A stretch of 64,000 nt of DNA, from the NCBI GenBank assembly GCA_026419785.1, contig JAODTK010003432.1:1-64000 (forward strand), read 5' to 3'. This stretch comes from Sclerodactyla briareus (taxonomy: Eukaryota; Echinodermata; Holothuroidea; Dendrochirotida; Sclerodactylidae). Numbering within the stretch: the stretch's first letter is position 1; each line of letters begins with the position of its first letter. This document shows positions 48,315 through 61,714 of the stretch, piece after piece. The position numbers and the translations under genes are program-made. The notes below the pieces were generated by a model. It was not told the origin of the DNA and ran no database searches. It saw only the letters and a list, made by a program, of their open reading frames with translations.

Positions 48315-48445
48315 TGTAGTCCTCCGGACTCAAAGACTCACGACCCCGGACAGCGTGACTCAGGCTCAATGGACTCGGACTCACCTTCAAGGACTCATAC
48401 TCAGGACACGGACTTCACCTGTCGGGACTCAGGACTCGTTGCTTT
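48315..48445 (+). repeat. Degenerate GGACTC hexamer repeat
   Basis: GGACTCA, GGACTCGGACTCA and CAGGACTCG words recur irregularly. It is a worn relative of the cleaner array at 50,518-50,640. Confidence 0.65.
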
Positions 48446-50289
48446 TTCTGAATGAGTCCAGAGATGAGTCCTTCAATATTTTTCTTTCAATTTTGTAAAT
48501 TCAAAAGGAAATAGAACTGCAGAATTGTGAACTTCCTTATTGCAGCCGCCTATTCAGTCCTGAGTTATATAGGCTTTCGCAGGCATAGTTCATCAGACTA
48601 CGGCGCCCCATAAATGAGAACTGAAAGTGTTGTTTTTCACAAGGCAGAGGAGTACCAAATACAGATGCATACTACCACACTGTTCACACTCACTAATGCT
48701 AGTCTGCACGATTTCCAATAACCGCTTTGTCCAGTCCTCAACACTCATCGTCCATCAGTGAAACAGGTATCAATGCACATCGATATTTTTAGGGGGAGTG
48801 TAAGATTTGGATGAAGAAAACTGTTTTCTGCATGAAACTCAGTAGTATCGTGGTTGAGTCTCGTCTATTTCCCAGACATGCTCATTGTCAATCTCCGCCA
48901 CGTATAACGATTCTTGCGCAAAGTTTATTGCTTCCTCAAACGGTTAATGTTGATGTCCCTGAATTGCGATTTATTTTTGCCGAAGCAAGTAGTCACAGGT
49001 TCTCCCATTAACTCCTGTGGCGAGAACTCTTGTCTCTGTAGTGTTGTGTGTACCTGTTGCGCTGATATAGACCAGCAACTGATTTTGATAGATAATGGTA
49101 CGTCTATAGTAATTACCCTGCCTAGCTAACTGCAATCGTTGTTCTCTTGACCCAGATTAGCTATATCTGGTTACGTACATTGCCCAAGGAGACTCGAGTG
49201 TGGCCAAATGAATAGGCTACACCTAATCTGTGAGCTAAGATTTCGCGCAACTGGTACACACATTTGTCTATAACAATTAACATAACACCATTAATAAAGA
49301 AGACTGGAACCATTTGTGAATATCAATTATATATATACATGCGGAAAGGTCGTGTGAGGTTAGTGTTAAGAAAGGGGTGGGTTAAGTAGCGTTAGCAGAG
49401 TAACTACCTTCGAAGTAAGAGCCAGGGGCTCAATCAAATGTAGTGCCTCAGGTTTTGGATGGTACCGGGAATGTAGCTAGTATTAGAATAATGGAGAGGT
49501 CATGAGCCTGTGTTGTATGGTGCAATTTATGGACTTACCCAGGCACCTCCAGGCAAGCGATCTGTCAGACCCCTCCCAACTCCCTGTTGGTACCTGCCAT
49601 ACCATGATCACTACGGGGTGGACCCCTGGGCTTGTCGGCCCACCGTATCCTATACGGACGGTACACGTGGACAGGATCCTCCGCCGTGATGTGTGTCATA
49701 TAGTATAGGCTTGCCTAATTGTGCCGACAGTTGGAAAACAACTGCGTCATGATTACCCTAACTTGTAATGTGACAACAATATGCTCAGTTATTATGGAAG
49801 TACAGATCGTATAGTTCAAAACCATCTATTATTCCGTATCAGAAGAATTTGGAATTGCGTCTGACGTGAAAATGAGACTGATGAAGCATTACTTGAAACT
49901 AGAAAGGACACAACTTTCGAAATTGCTGACGCATCAACACATCCGTATATCATTCTACATCTTTACAACTTTCCATAGGGAGGAAGGCGCTGTCGGGTTC
50001 ATAGGATGGATAAATAGGCCCTTTAGTACAACACAGGCAGTGCTCGGAGTTGGACCAGGGTAGGGGCATGGATTCAGAGATAAAGGCAGTAACTCAGGGT
50101 TAGCCTGGGCCCTAGGGTGCGCGTAATCGTTATGGAAGTGGTATTAATCGTCAACTTCGGAAATTGCAGAAAGTGCTAATGTTATGGGGTATGATCTTAT
50201 TATTTGCAATTCATTTTGCAATAAACACACATTAGGTTAGCAATTCAGCACTGTGTTCAGCATTTGAACGTTTTTCAGAAGTGATGCAA
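48446..50289. other. Unassigned
   Basis: Plus frames at 48,811-49,129 and 49,502-49,708 are of chance length. The first contains a Cys-rich piece (CGENSCLCSVVCTCC) that I considered as an EGF-like remnant and did not accept. No other feature seen. Confidence 0.4.
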
Positions 50290-50420
50290 AATAGTGTTTA
50301 TTCCTAACTGTGTTAGGAATAGGGTGTTGGTGTTGGACCTTTCTGAACGGTTGTTTAGCTCCTATTTCCGATACGGTGTCGGTGTTGTTGTCGGTGTTGA
50401 GAGCTACTGGTGTTGGATTT
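50290..50420 (-). repeat. GACACC-type hexamer repeat, copy 3, inverted
   Basis: GGTGTTGGTGTTGGACC, then GCTCCTATTTCCGATAC, then GGTGTCGGTGTTG. This is the reverse complement of copy 1 at 25,331-25,475 including its non-repetitive core, about 25 kb away. Confidence 0.65.
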
Positions 50421-50517
50421 GCCAGTGTCCTATACAACACGGATTAGAACTAGATGAATGTTCCTCTGAAGTTTTCATTACAGTGCAGTTAACATTGAAT
50501 GAGTAAAAATTACCACA

Positions 50518-50640
50518 TGGACTCGGACACGGACTCGGAATCATGCATTGGGACTCGGACTCGGACTCGGACTCGGACTCGGACTCGGACTCGGACTCGG
50601 ATTCACTGCTCATGACTCGGACTCGGACTCGGACTCACCC
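50518..50640 (+). repeat. (GGACTC)n hexamer array
   Basis: About a dozen head-to-tail GGACTC units in two blocks, broken by a short CATTGGGA and a CATTCACTGCTCATG-like piece. Minus- and plus-strand frames here read as Ser-Glu or Gly-Leu dipeptide runs and are repeat artefacts. Confidence 0.9.
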
Positions 50641-50684
50641 CGAGTGGACTCTCTCCAGCATCCGAATAATGTATCACGCCTCTG

Positions 50685-50990
50685 GGGTTCGGGACCACCA
50701 GTTGGCTTCATAGCTCAATTGGTAGGGCCTATGCACGTAAAACAAGAGCTCCACCATGTCTAACTTATACATCAAAAGTATCCTCATCACTTACCGTACT
50801 ACATTGGGTCACTAATTTTTTTATTCAGTTCGGGATGTATCCATTTTATCTCTGTATTGTGTTTACAGCATCAACAAAGAACTACAAGTTTCAAGTACAG
50901 ATGCTGGTCTCGTGTTGAATAGTATCATGTCCCCGACCACCAATTGGCTTCATACCCACTCTTGGTAGCACCTCGTTTACGGTTAATTTT
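50685..50990 (+). repeat. Direct repeat pair with tRNA A-box-like start
   Basis: GGGACCACCAGTTGGCTTCA, followed by TAGCTCAATTGGTAG, starts near 50,690. A worn copy, CCGACCACCAATTGGCTTCA then CTTGGTAGCACC, starts near 50,933, so the period is about 243 bp. TAGCTCAATTGGTAG fits a tRNA D-arm/A-box; no good B-box follows. Probably two tandem copies of a degraded tRNA-derived repeat. Confidence 0.4.
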
Positions 50991-51132
50991 TTTTTCTCTC
51001 GCGGGCGTGTCATTTTGCTACCTGCCTACAAAAAAATAAATTGAAATCAAGCCCCCTTCCGTTACAATAGTTGGGTATTAGCCAAGGAAATAGCAAGGGA
51101 TCACCAAGCATATTTGCGTTATTATTCTTCAG

Positions 51133-51262
51133 ACAACAGACTCCAGTCCTGAGCCAGTTGTCATTATTCAGACAATCTGAGGATGAGAGCAATACTGCTT
51201 CATCCCCCAGTGCGAACTCTGGGTGTGATACTAGTTATCTTCATTGGTCAAGTCTTCGTTAA
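51133..51262 (+). CDS. Candidate terminal coding exon, Ser-rich tail, product unknown
   Basis: TTGCGTTATTATTCTTCAG ends at 51,132, a good 3' splice signal. After one base, 42 codons run open to TAA at 51,260-51,262. The predicted tail is Ser/Asp/Asn-rich (RQSEDESNTASSPSANSGCD), like disordered C-terminal ends of many receptors and regulators, but it is not diagnostic. The frame is also open upstream to an ATG at 51,071. No upstream exon could be linked. Confidence 0.25.
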
Positions 51263-51314
51263 CTGTTGCACATGGGACGACTGGCATATATTTCTGCGCA
51301 ACCAAACCCTCCCA

Positions 51315-51475
51315 ATTATTTTGGCCACCTGGAAAGCCGATGTAACTCTTCCTACCTAGGGACCAACATGCCACACTCGGGGGATCGAACCCGCCACCTA
51401 CCTTCGGTCGGACCCCAATATCAGACGACCCCGACTTTTGGTGCAGGTCGGCTATGTTGGCTCGATCAGTAGCGT
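51315..51475 (-). mobile_element. tRNA-derived SINE-like sequence (minus strand)
   Basis: Read on the minus strand, GGCGGGTTCGATCCCCC is a near-perfect B-box/T-arm (about 51,380-51,395). It is preceded by a CCGACCGAAGGTAGGT-type anticodon-arm region, and an A-box-like part is expected near 51,450-51,470. Flanks on the tail side do not look like a tRNA acceptor stem, so a SINE head is more likely than a working tRNA gene. Confidence 0.45.
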
Positions 51476-54400
51476 AAACATCCAATAAACTCCGTTTTTC
51501 TACATCAGATACGTTAGGCGTATAACAAATACCTGTATATTTAATATTCTACGCAATATCAATCGACAAGTCATGCAATGTACAGCAAGCAAGAACGTTA
51601 TAGCTATCCGGAGGGTTTACCTAATTGTGTATGGACGTCAGATGCCTGTGTACATTCCTTTCTCCGCTGCAAGAATGGTCAATGTTTACACATCATCAAA
51701 GACTATTGATAGCTAATTAATTACTTGAAGAATATCACCCAAGGGCAACCATGACGTCACAGAGGCGAGATGAAAAAAGGAGGAAAGGTAAAGATATGAC
51801 AGCAGTTAATATGGAATAATTCGTTCTGTCTCGCGGGAAATCACCGGTATCGCGTTGGAATGGTACGTTCTTGGTTTTGACAGATCCAAGTGTTCTCTCT
51901 AATCCAAACGGAAGAAGAAAGTAATGTCATAAGTTGCAATGTATTCTGTTAGCATTGAACAAGCACATGCTTATGTAAGAGAACTGAAGGTTGTCGCACC
52001 CCTCATTTGCTAATGGCCGAACGAGGCAGGGCTTTTTCTACGATTAGTTTTGTGAATTGTAATTATATAATATTAGTAGAAAGGGCAAGGTGGCGATCTC
52101 TTTCAGAGTTGCATATGCAGACGAGCCATTTTCAGCGGGAGCTGTGGGGTGGGTGGTGCTCAGCTGACGATTTTAACAGAGCCTCGTCTAATTGTGACTA
52201 GTGTGTAATCTATATCAACAACACGTGATAAGTTGCTCTTATCTGTGCATAAATAGGAGACTATGTTAATCAGAAAGTTAAAAGTCGTGATACTATTCGT
52301 ATGTGGGAGGCTATATATTACCTGACATAAACAATATGTGGTTCAGGTATGCATCACATCGTGGTAAACTTGCACCTGACACATAGGCTTAATTCAAACA
52401 AACCGGTCTCTCTCACAAGACAAAAATATCTCAAATATTATTTTTCTTCAGAAATCCCTGATATCATTCTTCAGTTTGCTTCCAGAGGACGATATTGAAG
52501 GGGAATATTGCATCAGATTTTACTATTGTTAACTTTCGAATTAATATCGTATCTCATGTCGAGGTTTCTCTTGATAAAAGCGAGACAAGAACCACCCAAA
52601 CGGAATGTAAAATACCAATCTGAACTGAACCGTCTATCATATGCTCACAAGACGGAAAGGATGGTTTCCCTGTAGCTCTCCACGTCACTCAGTCTTTTTT
52701 TGTCTGGTCAATTATTAGATAATTCGGGACACAATTACCCTGACGAATTTCTTTGTTCAGGGTTTGAATATGAGCACCCTTTTTTCTCTTATTCTTCTAC
52801 ATTGTCTTTGACTGCACCAGACTCGGACGGTATTTAGCTTACCTTTGACCCCTTTATGAGAACTCATCTCCTTGCTTGTATTTGTGTTTTTTCTTCATAG
52901 GGATGAGTCTGGAACCAATCTGTATGTGAATAAATATGTGTATAAGTGTTATGTACAATTATGAATATGTAAATGTTTACATGAACCTTTCCTGAGATCA
53001 GCTGGATCAACCCTTAATCGTAGGTGTTGAGGAACCGATTTCTTACATTGACAAATTTAAAGTTGTAATAACCCAACTTCCCCTGCGTCTTTATTCTGTT
53101 GACGGCAGAGACGAGACCCAAACTGCATCTTCTTCAGTCTCATCTGATACAGGACCTCTAGGCAATCAACGTTAAGGATTATGAATGGCATGTCAGGAAA
53201 TTAACGTTTTTTTTAACCAGAGACTATGCATTGTGTAACGTGAGCTACCAACCCCCTTATGCGCACCAATAACTGACGATGATTCCTATTCATTTCATCG
53301 TGAGCTAAGGGGTAAGGATGTCATCTCCGATAGCAAACCGTATATGAAATAGCACGTGTTTTGAGATGACCATATTGCATCATTAGTCACGCTATTTACT
53401 CAATATATGGTACCTCGCGATTATAAAGCGATCAGAGTAAAGCTTAATGTACATCAGTTTGCCCAAACCGATGTGGAAGAACACATTGATGCACAACATT
53501 TCCAAATAATACTGAGTACACAGAGCCCCGCAAATGAGGATATATGGAGTTTAATCTACGCATGACTGCATTGAAATGTATTTTCCACAGGGAAAAGCAA
53601 TGGGCCTTAAGGATATTTCTTTCTAGGCTTTCTCTTCAACTCTATATAACTTCAACTATCTGTTATTACTTAGCGAGCTGTTGGCATCTGGGTGGAATAA
53701 CCTTCGTAGGTGAAAGTCGCTTTTACTAACAGCTTTTTGGGAGCATGTCCTCTGTTTCCTATGAACGAGCCCGCAACAGGATAAACTCGGACGACTGGTT
53801 CAAACAAAAAATTACGCTTGCTTGTTTGGGCAGTCACGAGGGCATGGATTTTGCTTAACCGGATAAGTATTGTTCATATTTTCCATAGTGTTGTGGAGGA
53901 CTGTCCATTAAGACAGCCATCCCATTAAACGAGCGGCTTCGATGAAGTAGAAAATTGGACTAAATATCGGAACCGATAGTCAAAAACCTTAGATGTAACA
54001 TGCAGAACTGGAATATGAATCGTAAAAAGTGAGAAGGTCGGGGAATGGTCGGGGAATCATTCGCTATAAAGGGTAAAATTGACGCAACATTGGGTCATTG
54101 CTACAGGGGGAACTAAATCAGATTTGCTGGGTGAGATTTAGCACCGTTTTTCGGGCATAACTTTACACAAATATTTCATTTGGTGTATTATCCGGTGACA
54201 AGGGGATTTTAGAGATATACGCGTGGTCGTTGAAATTACAGATAGTGTAGGAGGTTCCATTAATCTAAGCACTTCATAGTGGTTATTAACGACTGAGGAA
54301 AAGTATCCGATAGTTCAAGATTATTTTATAGATTCAATCAAGGGTGTCAGGAGGGGGTACATTGACCGTTGTAACCGGCATAAAACATAGAAGGCTGTTT

Positions 54401-54800
54401 GCCTCGATGTTAGGAATTTCATACCTATGATTCAGTAAGAAGTTAAGAAGCAAACGGGAGGAGATCCGAGGTCATGATTGGTATTAAGACGCAAGGGATC
54501 ATAACCCCGATGATTATGTTGACTTTGTTCTAAAATCGCCCAATCCTAAAGACAGTAACATTTTTGCTACTGTTGGAGGCAACCATTGTGCATAATGAAG
54601 GGTAATTAATTCGTGGTTTCCAGAGGGGCGGTACGGTTTTACGTCTCCATTATGTCTACCTTGCTACTGCTAAACCAGTACCAGTGAGGTGTAAATTCAA
54701 TATTCACTTTCAAGGATCGTATTAGCTTATATACGCTATTATTTCTTTACTATCTTATGCTACATGTGTTAAATCCCTGCGTCACCTTCCTGAGCATGCA
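51476..54800. other. Unassigned, 3.3 kb AT-rich
   Basis: No domain, RNA gene or repeat family was recognised. Two short 3'-splice-like spots (to 52,901 and 53,108) are each followed by about 20 open codons and a stop; these are too short to call. A small GGTCGGGGAAT duplication occurs near 54,036-54,058. Confidence 0.4.
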
Positions 54801-57711
54801 TACTTCGAAGATCATATGATCTTGATATACATCGACTTCAGGAACCGAGGTATACAAGGAATTCTAGCATTCCAAGACAGTCAGCTGAACACCACTCTTT
54901 CTGAGATTTTGCATGAAGATCCGTTCCCCCTTCTTTCCGGCTGCCTCGATACTCCCTTGTGGTTCTTGCTTCTGTCACAGAGACCCAGGTGTATTCCCCA
55001 CGGCCGGACTGGCCTCCTGATACCTGGCTGTTGAAGATATCACTCTCAGGTGGCCAGAAGCTCTTAGCTGTTAATGAGAGCAAGGTGATGCAGATGACTC
55101 TTAGACCATAGATTCTTCTCTTCGCCGACAGAGTAGATTAACGGAGTTTTTCTTCGAGTACATGTTCTGGAGCATACGGCTTCGAGTTCTGACAGACAGA
55201 CTTCGATCTTCGACTACTTACTGCTCCACAGTAGCCGAATCCATGGCAACTTCCATGAAACTCCCAGAACACCCTATAACTTGACAGTTTGTTCATGAGG
55301 GAGTAGTCGATTTCTGGTGTGGTAACCTGCAAACCAATCAGGGTTTCTGCCCGGATTTCTACTTCCCACTCCCGATTGCGAATGGCTTCACAGGGAATAC
55401 GAATGGATATACTTGGTAGGATCTCATTGAACAACCTATACCGAGTCTCGGGGACGTAAGAGGTGAAAACGATTTATCACGTGGCGCTCAAATGCTCTTC
55501 AGCATGCTCTGTATTGGTCTCTCACCAAATTGCGAATTTGACAAGAACCACCAACGAACAATCTAACGAAATCAATGTTTCCCGTACGTAGGTGCTTGTC
55601 ACAATGGGAAAAAGACCCTTGCACAATATTGGCATTGAAGGTCTACGGGCACAAGGGATGGAGAGTTAACACAAAACACACACACGAAAAAAAACCCCGA
55701 CTAGATTGAATTTATGGTAGCTGCTACTTTCCAGCTATTTTGCATGATTAATTCCTCACGCGAATACTTGTAGGATCCCACAAATATTAACAAAAGCTTA
55801 AATACACGAAAACAAGTATTACTAACTACAAAAATAAATAACTTGGTAAGAAAAACCCATCTGTAGCAATGAACATTTCTGTAAAAAGATCATTCCAATC
55901 GACCATACATTTATCTAAATCTGTTGAGGCAAAATTGTATTGTACTCTTCTTGAATTTGCTGTCTCCAACCTCCAGGTTAACCAAATTATAAATCACAAA
56001 AATACAACTCCTATAAATTTCCTACAGAAATAACGTCTATATCACTATTTCGCCGATGGCGTTTCCCTCTCGATAAAGGTTCAGTTCTCCATAACGTCAC
56101 TTTCACAACTTGTTTGTCCATCACTCAGTCCTGCTCAACATTCACACTCCGTCACGGCTCTCACTCCCACCTACTGCTCTAGCTCCGAACCTGTAATAGC
56201 TCCTACTTCACTTAAACCCAAACCACAAAACAACGCCCCTCTAGCGCAAAGACAACATACAACCGGGACAACATACCAGAATCCCCATTTTGCATAATCC
56301 TCATTCTAACCACCGCCTACAATACGGGCCTATTCCCAGTGGCGCGGAACTACAACGAATGCTAATCCTTGGTCCTAATCGGTAAAAAAGGAAACCCCGT
56401 TCGCCCCTACGAATCCAAAATCCAAATACGCAAGCATTAAGTACGGGGATTTCAGTGTGACAGTGCTGGCGGTTCCGGCTGACGAGGAACAAGGATGTGA
56501 AACTCAAGATGACTGACAAGTGGGCTCAGGTCAAATTTGAGATATTAGGGAACGTTGAGAATGAATAAGGGTTTTACACGCCTATTCATAACCACCAGGT
56601 TATATTACCACACTAACAGTTGTTTTCTGCACTTCATGGGTTGTACCCTTTAATATAACATTTTGACTGATTACATTTGACTAGTCTACTAGGTCTATGC
56701 GTGACTATACGCTCACTGCTCCGTTACTCATAATTGAGGCTTGATGTATCTTTAAGATAGAGGGAATCCACTATCGAATGCAAGTGATGAAACGCATCAT
56801 TTGCTAATAGAAGAATAACATAAACGCTACTCCATCACCATATTAATAGATAGGTATATAATCATAGTATGTCTATAGAGGTTCGGTCTACTCATCCGTT
56901 AATGCACTATGAACTGACGGTGACTGTTTACGAAAGTTGGTAGTGTGGTACTGTAATTATCAGTTTTGATATCTTGGTACTGCCTTGATCTAGCTCTGAA
57001 AAGCTTTGTCAGAAATGGCACAAACCTGACCACAATCATCACTGATGAACCACATATACTAGATGGCAATGATCAAAAGTTTATGCATGAGTCACAAAGG
57101 ATAAAGTGTATCGACGATCATTGAACTCTAGGATCTGACTACTTTCTGGGAGCCTGTAGGAGCGGAATTGCATGTCCAATATGTACCGCTGACAGTGGAT
57201 GACGAGACTGAATCTTATCCTAAAATTTATTATTATTCATTATATTATTATAAATATCCTAAAACAAAGCCCAGAAACCCTGAAATCGACTGCATTACAG
57301 CGGAACCATGTAGTGGAGACGTGGACCTCAGCCACCGCAACTGCCAGTACAGCCATCCAGCACCGCCCGGCGATGCTTCACAACTGGGATGTTCGTTCGT
57401 TCGCAAATCGTCACTGAATCGACAGCCTCCACCTACAGTGTCGACGATCATATTTGACATCGGTACCGGTTTTGAATACGCTTGTCAAAAACGAGTGTTC
57501 CCGGCTACGCTGTGACTAAAATCACCGAGTGATTTGACCAATGACTATTAAATAATACTGTTTTCTCGTAAACCGGTCACCTGGGTCGTTTATCCCAATC
57601 GACTTGCAATAAGTTATTTTCATGAAGATTTGACTCTCCGTTGGCGTTACGTCATCGAAGATGCCTAAGATTGAATTCAAAATGCAGATCAACCCTCGCC
57701 CTCCTCCCAAC
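54801..57711. other. Unassigned, 2.9 kb
   Basis: The 98-codon minus frame 55,138-55,434, the 81-codon minus frame 54,838-55,083 and the 115-codon plus frame 57,168-57,515 are the longest open frames. All have overlapping frames on the other strand or other phases and no known motif. Confidence 0.4.
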
Positions 57712-57730
57712 ACACACACACACACACACT
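57712..57730 (+). repeat. (CA)n microsatellite
   Basis: About nine CA units. Confidence 0.9.
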
Positions 57731-60700
57731 CTAGTTTCGAATAAATTTACTGGTGATTTCCTAACGCTCAGGAATATCTTCGCTGGAACCGGTACTGTCA
57801 TCACGCAGCAGTTATTAGGTTAATTTATTCTATAATTAATCTCCTTGCGTCAAATGCGGTTTTCAAGGGCCCGGGAGGAACGTCTGGCGGAGTGTGCGAA
57901 TATCGGTAAAATAATATCGCATTACGTTCATCGAAAAGGTAATAAACATGCTTGTCATGATTCCGGAAGTGCGTGAATCGCAAACATTTCGCAGGAAATT
58001 TCTGCGAATGTTCCCAACCTTGTGTGACGTGACTCATTTCTGAACACGTTTACAAAGTCTTCGTTTCATGCGGCTCGCAACTGTTGTGCTGCGAGTCACG
58101 TCGCCCGCGCACAGACTGCACGACGTATGGGGGCATGTAGCATAATGGCATCATGGCGTAAAGGTCATGAAATGTCCGCAAGAATTAATGTTCAAACGTT
58201 CAAAAGTCCCCAACATATGACATTGACCTAGTTGGTGCACAGTCAAGTAATAGCGTTTCTTGCTTACCCTCTCCTGGAGATAAGGGTTAGAATCGTAGTG
58301 TCGGGTGGTCCAGTAATAACCTAACCAGAACGTAACTTGCGCAGTGATCCCTTCCCATTTTGTCGAGTAACTAAGTGGTTTTAGTGGTTTTCTTGATATT
58401 AGCCGGCGATTTCAGGGAACCCCTTTGAGAACCCAGAGAGGAAATTTAATTTTTAATATGGGAACCCTTTCCAACCAACAGACAACAATCTATCAATAGC
58501 ACCCTAGCAGGTTGATCATGAGTTGCCCGAGTGGGAGGTGGGCAAGGTCCCCGACACGCAGACCTCCCGACTCTCATTTTCCCTTTCCGAATTGTTTATG
58601 AAACATTCCTCGATTATTTCATGCACCATTAAGTAGGCATACGCATCAGGCTCTTCAGTCAGATCGCAAACAAATTGGGTCGTGTTGAAGGAGGGTGGCT
58701 TTGTGCGGAGGGGAAAGGCTTCATCGAGCTTCCTCCTCCGTCCTAGGTTCATGCCACCTTCTCCACTTAGCAACAAGAGTTGTACGCAGGTGATGTGGTT
58801 TACCACGAAGCCTAGTGAATCCGCGAATTTTGGGAAACTTAGTGCATAAGCACAAGTATTTCGTGTGAAACCTTGACTGGGCATGTTATAATAGAAAACC
58901 CACGGTAGCCCGGCTACCTACAGTAGCCCGACATCCTACGTGAAGGATTTATGTGACCTGGTTGAATAGACTGCAATTACTGCATTGCCGATTCTGAGAT
59001 CTGGACGATTGTGTGTACGTGGAAAGTTGGGCCTGTGGTAGCCACACAAACGAACGTACTTTCTTCGCGCTATTTCAGCCGATGTTTCAGTCCGAAATTC
59101 GATGTCCGACATGAAATGTATCAGTGTTTCAAGAGCTGTTTTCACCCTTTACGAGCACACACAGCATCACTACGCATGATGCATATATATTATCAGGCCG
59201 TCCGACAGAGATTTGAGCTATATATAGCTGGAAAAAATTAATACTCCATTCAAACCCTTTCATTCATACGACTTTCCGATAGGGAGTCCCGTCTTGAAGT
59301 TTGTGCAATATGTTTGCGCAAGATCAGAAAACATCCCATCATGCAATAATAAATGATTTTATACTTGCACAACTCTGCAAAATTCGTGTTTTTCCTTGAA
59401 ATTCAAATTTAATTCACTCGAAAAGCATTTAGTCTTGTGGGAGACGATTGTTGTAGTGGGTTGAGTAGGTTGTTATGGGTACTTTGGTGAGAGAAGGCAA
59501 AAGAACTTCGCGAATGTTGACTTATCAACAAAATGAGAAAAAAAACAATGCAATAATAACATAATCCCCTGTTGTCCAAGGGTGACGTCATGAATTATTG
59601 CACCAATTGGGATTCTCCCCAATTTCTCTGAATAAAGGACTAAATTGAAGGCCAAAACAGTCGGGAACATCGTATGAAACTGGTTGTACCTATAGATAAG
59701 TTTTCCATCGCAACCATATAACCTCTGTTTAGATCCAAAGCCTGCAGTTGTCCTTTTACCACTGATTTTTTTTCTCTAATCCACACGCTGCTCGAGTGAG
59801 GAGAAGGCCAAAGCTCAACTGCTCCAAAAGGACACTCACGTGGTGGAATCAAAAAACGCCGAGAGGGTGTTTTTGGTTTTTGTAAAGAAAAACACAAGGA
59901 AAGAAGGGACACAATTCACATGAAAGCAATATGAATGGGAAGATAGGTAGTCTGCAAGTACTATCGCTTTCATAGACAGTAGCCTGGTGGTCATTTATTG
60001 CATGACCACTACATTGAGTGATTATAGAACACCTCTCTTCTAATTAATTCTCAACCTAATACATTGCGAACTCACGTACCAAACGCCACAGACGCAACAG
60101 ACGCCACACGGGAGAAAGAAAATGACGTTCGACTTCTTGGATTCTACAATCTTATTCTTCGATATTGACAGGCTTTTCTAACGAGGTTGATTAACAGCAT
60201 CCGTTCAGGTCCTTAATAAAAACAATCTTGGCGTTACACCACACACGAGCACGCGCAAAGGGGCGGAGATCCCTTACCTAATATACGGGATATACGTAAG
60301 TATGCAGAATTTTATCAAAAGAAATCACAACCGACTTTGAAGGAGAATACCTACAACGTGATGTCAGCTGTCATCATTTAGTGCCTTTCCTTTAATGAAA
60401 TTGACCCCAGCGCAAGTTGACAGGAGTCGATACCAAAAACACCCCGGGCTATACAGGTAGAGGGGGCGGGGTTCTGAACACCTCGGCGAGATATTCGGAT
60501 AGAAATCACCGGTAACTTGAGCTCCGTGGGGCATCTTATTTCGATCAATTCTCAAAATTCCTATTGGAGGTACATCAATTTGGAGATCTCGAAGAAAAGC
60601 GACATTGGGGTCGTTGGACAGTTTTGGTGATGTTTCTCCTCGCCGACGTGTTAGAATTCTGGTTGCGTTGACTATTCATCTAGCGCTTCATAATTTAAGC

Positions 60701-61503
60701 TTCACACGGGTGCCGACTCTACGAACCGTTTGTATCTTGAATTCCTCACGTGACGCTCATTAAGCTACTGAGGGGGTGTACTGCGTCACACCAACTAAAG
60801 TCCACTATCTGCGTTCATAAGTTACTCGCCTAGCGCAAATCAAAGAATTACTCTCTCCAGTCCAATGCAATTGCACAGCGCCATCTGTATTGATCTAGTC
60901 TGAAAAAATCCGTAATAAGCGACATAACATGCTGCACGCAAACGCATTTGTGGCAACCTGTCACGACTTTGGATGGTCATGATTGTTGAAAACATAAAAA
61001 AAACTTTATTCTATTTTCCAGACTGATAAATACGAAACATCAAGAATTATGGAGTTAAAATGCCAAAAAGTATCGTTAGCGTCTGGATGCTTCTGAGGCT
61101 ATGGTACCCCCTGACTCTCCGAAGCATACCGGTACGCTGCACCAACCACTTACCACAGTCACGTCGTTATACGCACTGAACTGTTAATGTAACGAACCCG
61201 GAGTTGAAGCTTGAAGTTCCCGGTCCAGGAGACCTTATCTTTGACCGCGTCCGAGGAAATTTATCTCTCCGGTGGACTTTTCCCGAACTGGTCATCTCGT
61301 TTTTCTGTCAGCACCTCTACTGAGGACGTTACAAACAAACAGCTGTTGTTTGTACACGAGTTAATGGTAAACACTTAACCGCCGAACAAGCCTAAACAAC
61401 TTAAACAATCAGAAAAATTGGAAATTAGTGGTTATTTCTTTTCTTTTCTCTTTCAAATTGGGCGAAAATTAGGTTAAAGTTATAAAACTAAAGTACATGA
61501 GAT
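57731..61503. other. Unassigned, 3.8 kb
   Basis: The 122-codon minus frame 58,516-58,884 is the longest here and has no recognised motif. No repeats, RNA genes or element ends were recognised. Confidence 0.4.
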
Positions 61504-61602
61504 TTGTATATACAGATTTGTATAGATATATAGTTATATATATTCTTAATAGATATATATATATATTATATCTTCTCTATCTGTAATTATATAATATATA
61601 GA
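61504..61602. repeat. AT-rich TATA microsatellite
   Basis: About 100 bp of TATATA with GATA and TTCT interruptions, lying just beyond the 3' side of the Penelope-like element. Confidence 0.8.
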
Positions 61603-61714
61603 CAGAGGCAAAAACTGTAAACAACAATGCTACGTAAATATGCTTGGATCCGAATGAGATGCGAAATAGCGATGAGCTAGGAACAATGTGAGTAAAACAG
61701 CCGTTGTTTTGATG

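Noticed and set aside
48914..49129. Cys-rich plus frame resembling an EGF-like remnant followed by a propeller start (LDL-receptor-related type)
   Set aside because: Cysteine spacing does not match a complete EGF module and no flanking YWTD repeats are visible.
50404..50763. Ser-Glu and Gly-Leu dipeptide-repeat open frames
   Set aside because: They are translations of the GGACTC hexamer array on either strand.
52880..53175. Two very short exon-like spots after polypyrimidine-AG signals
   Set aside because: About 20 codons each before a stop; too short to separate from chance.
58516..58884. 122-codon minus-strand open frame with an acidic C-terminal half
   Set aside because: It looks protein-like by eye, but I recognise no family and it is not supported by splice signals.
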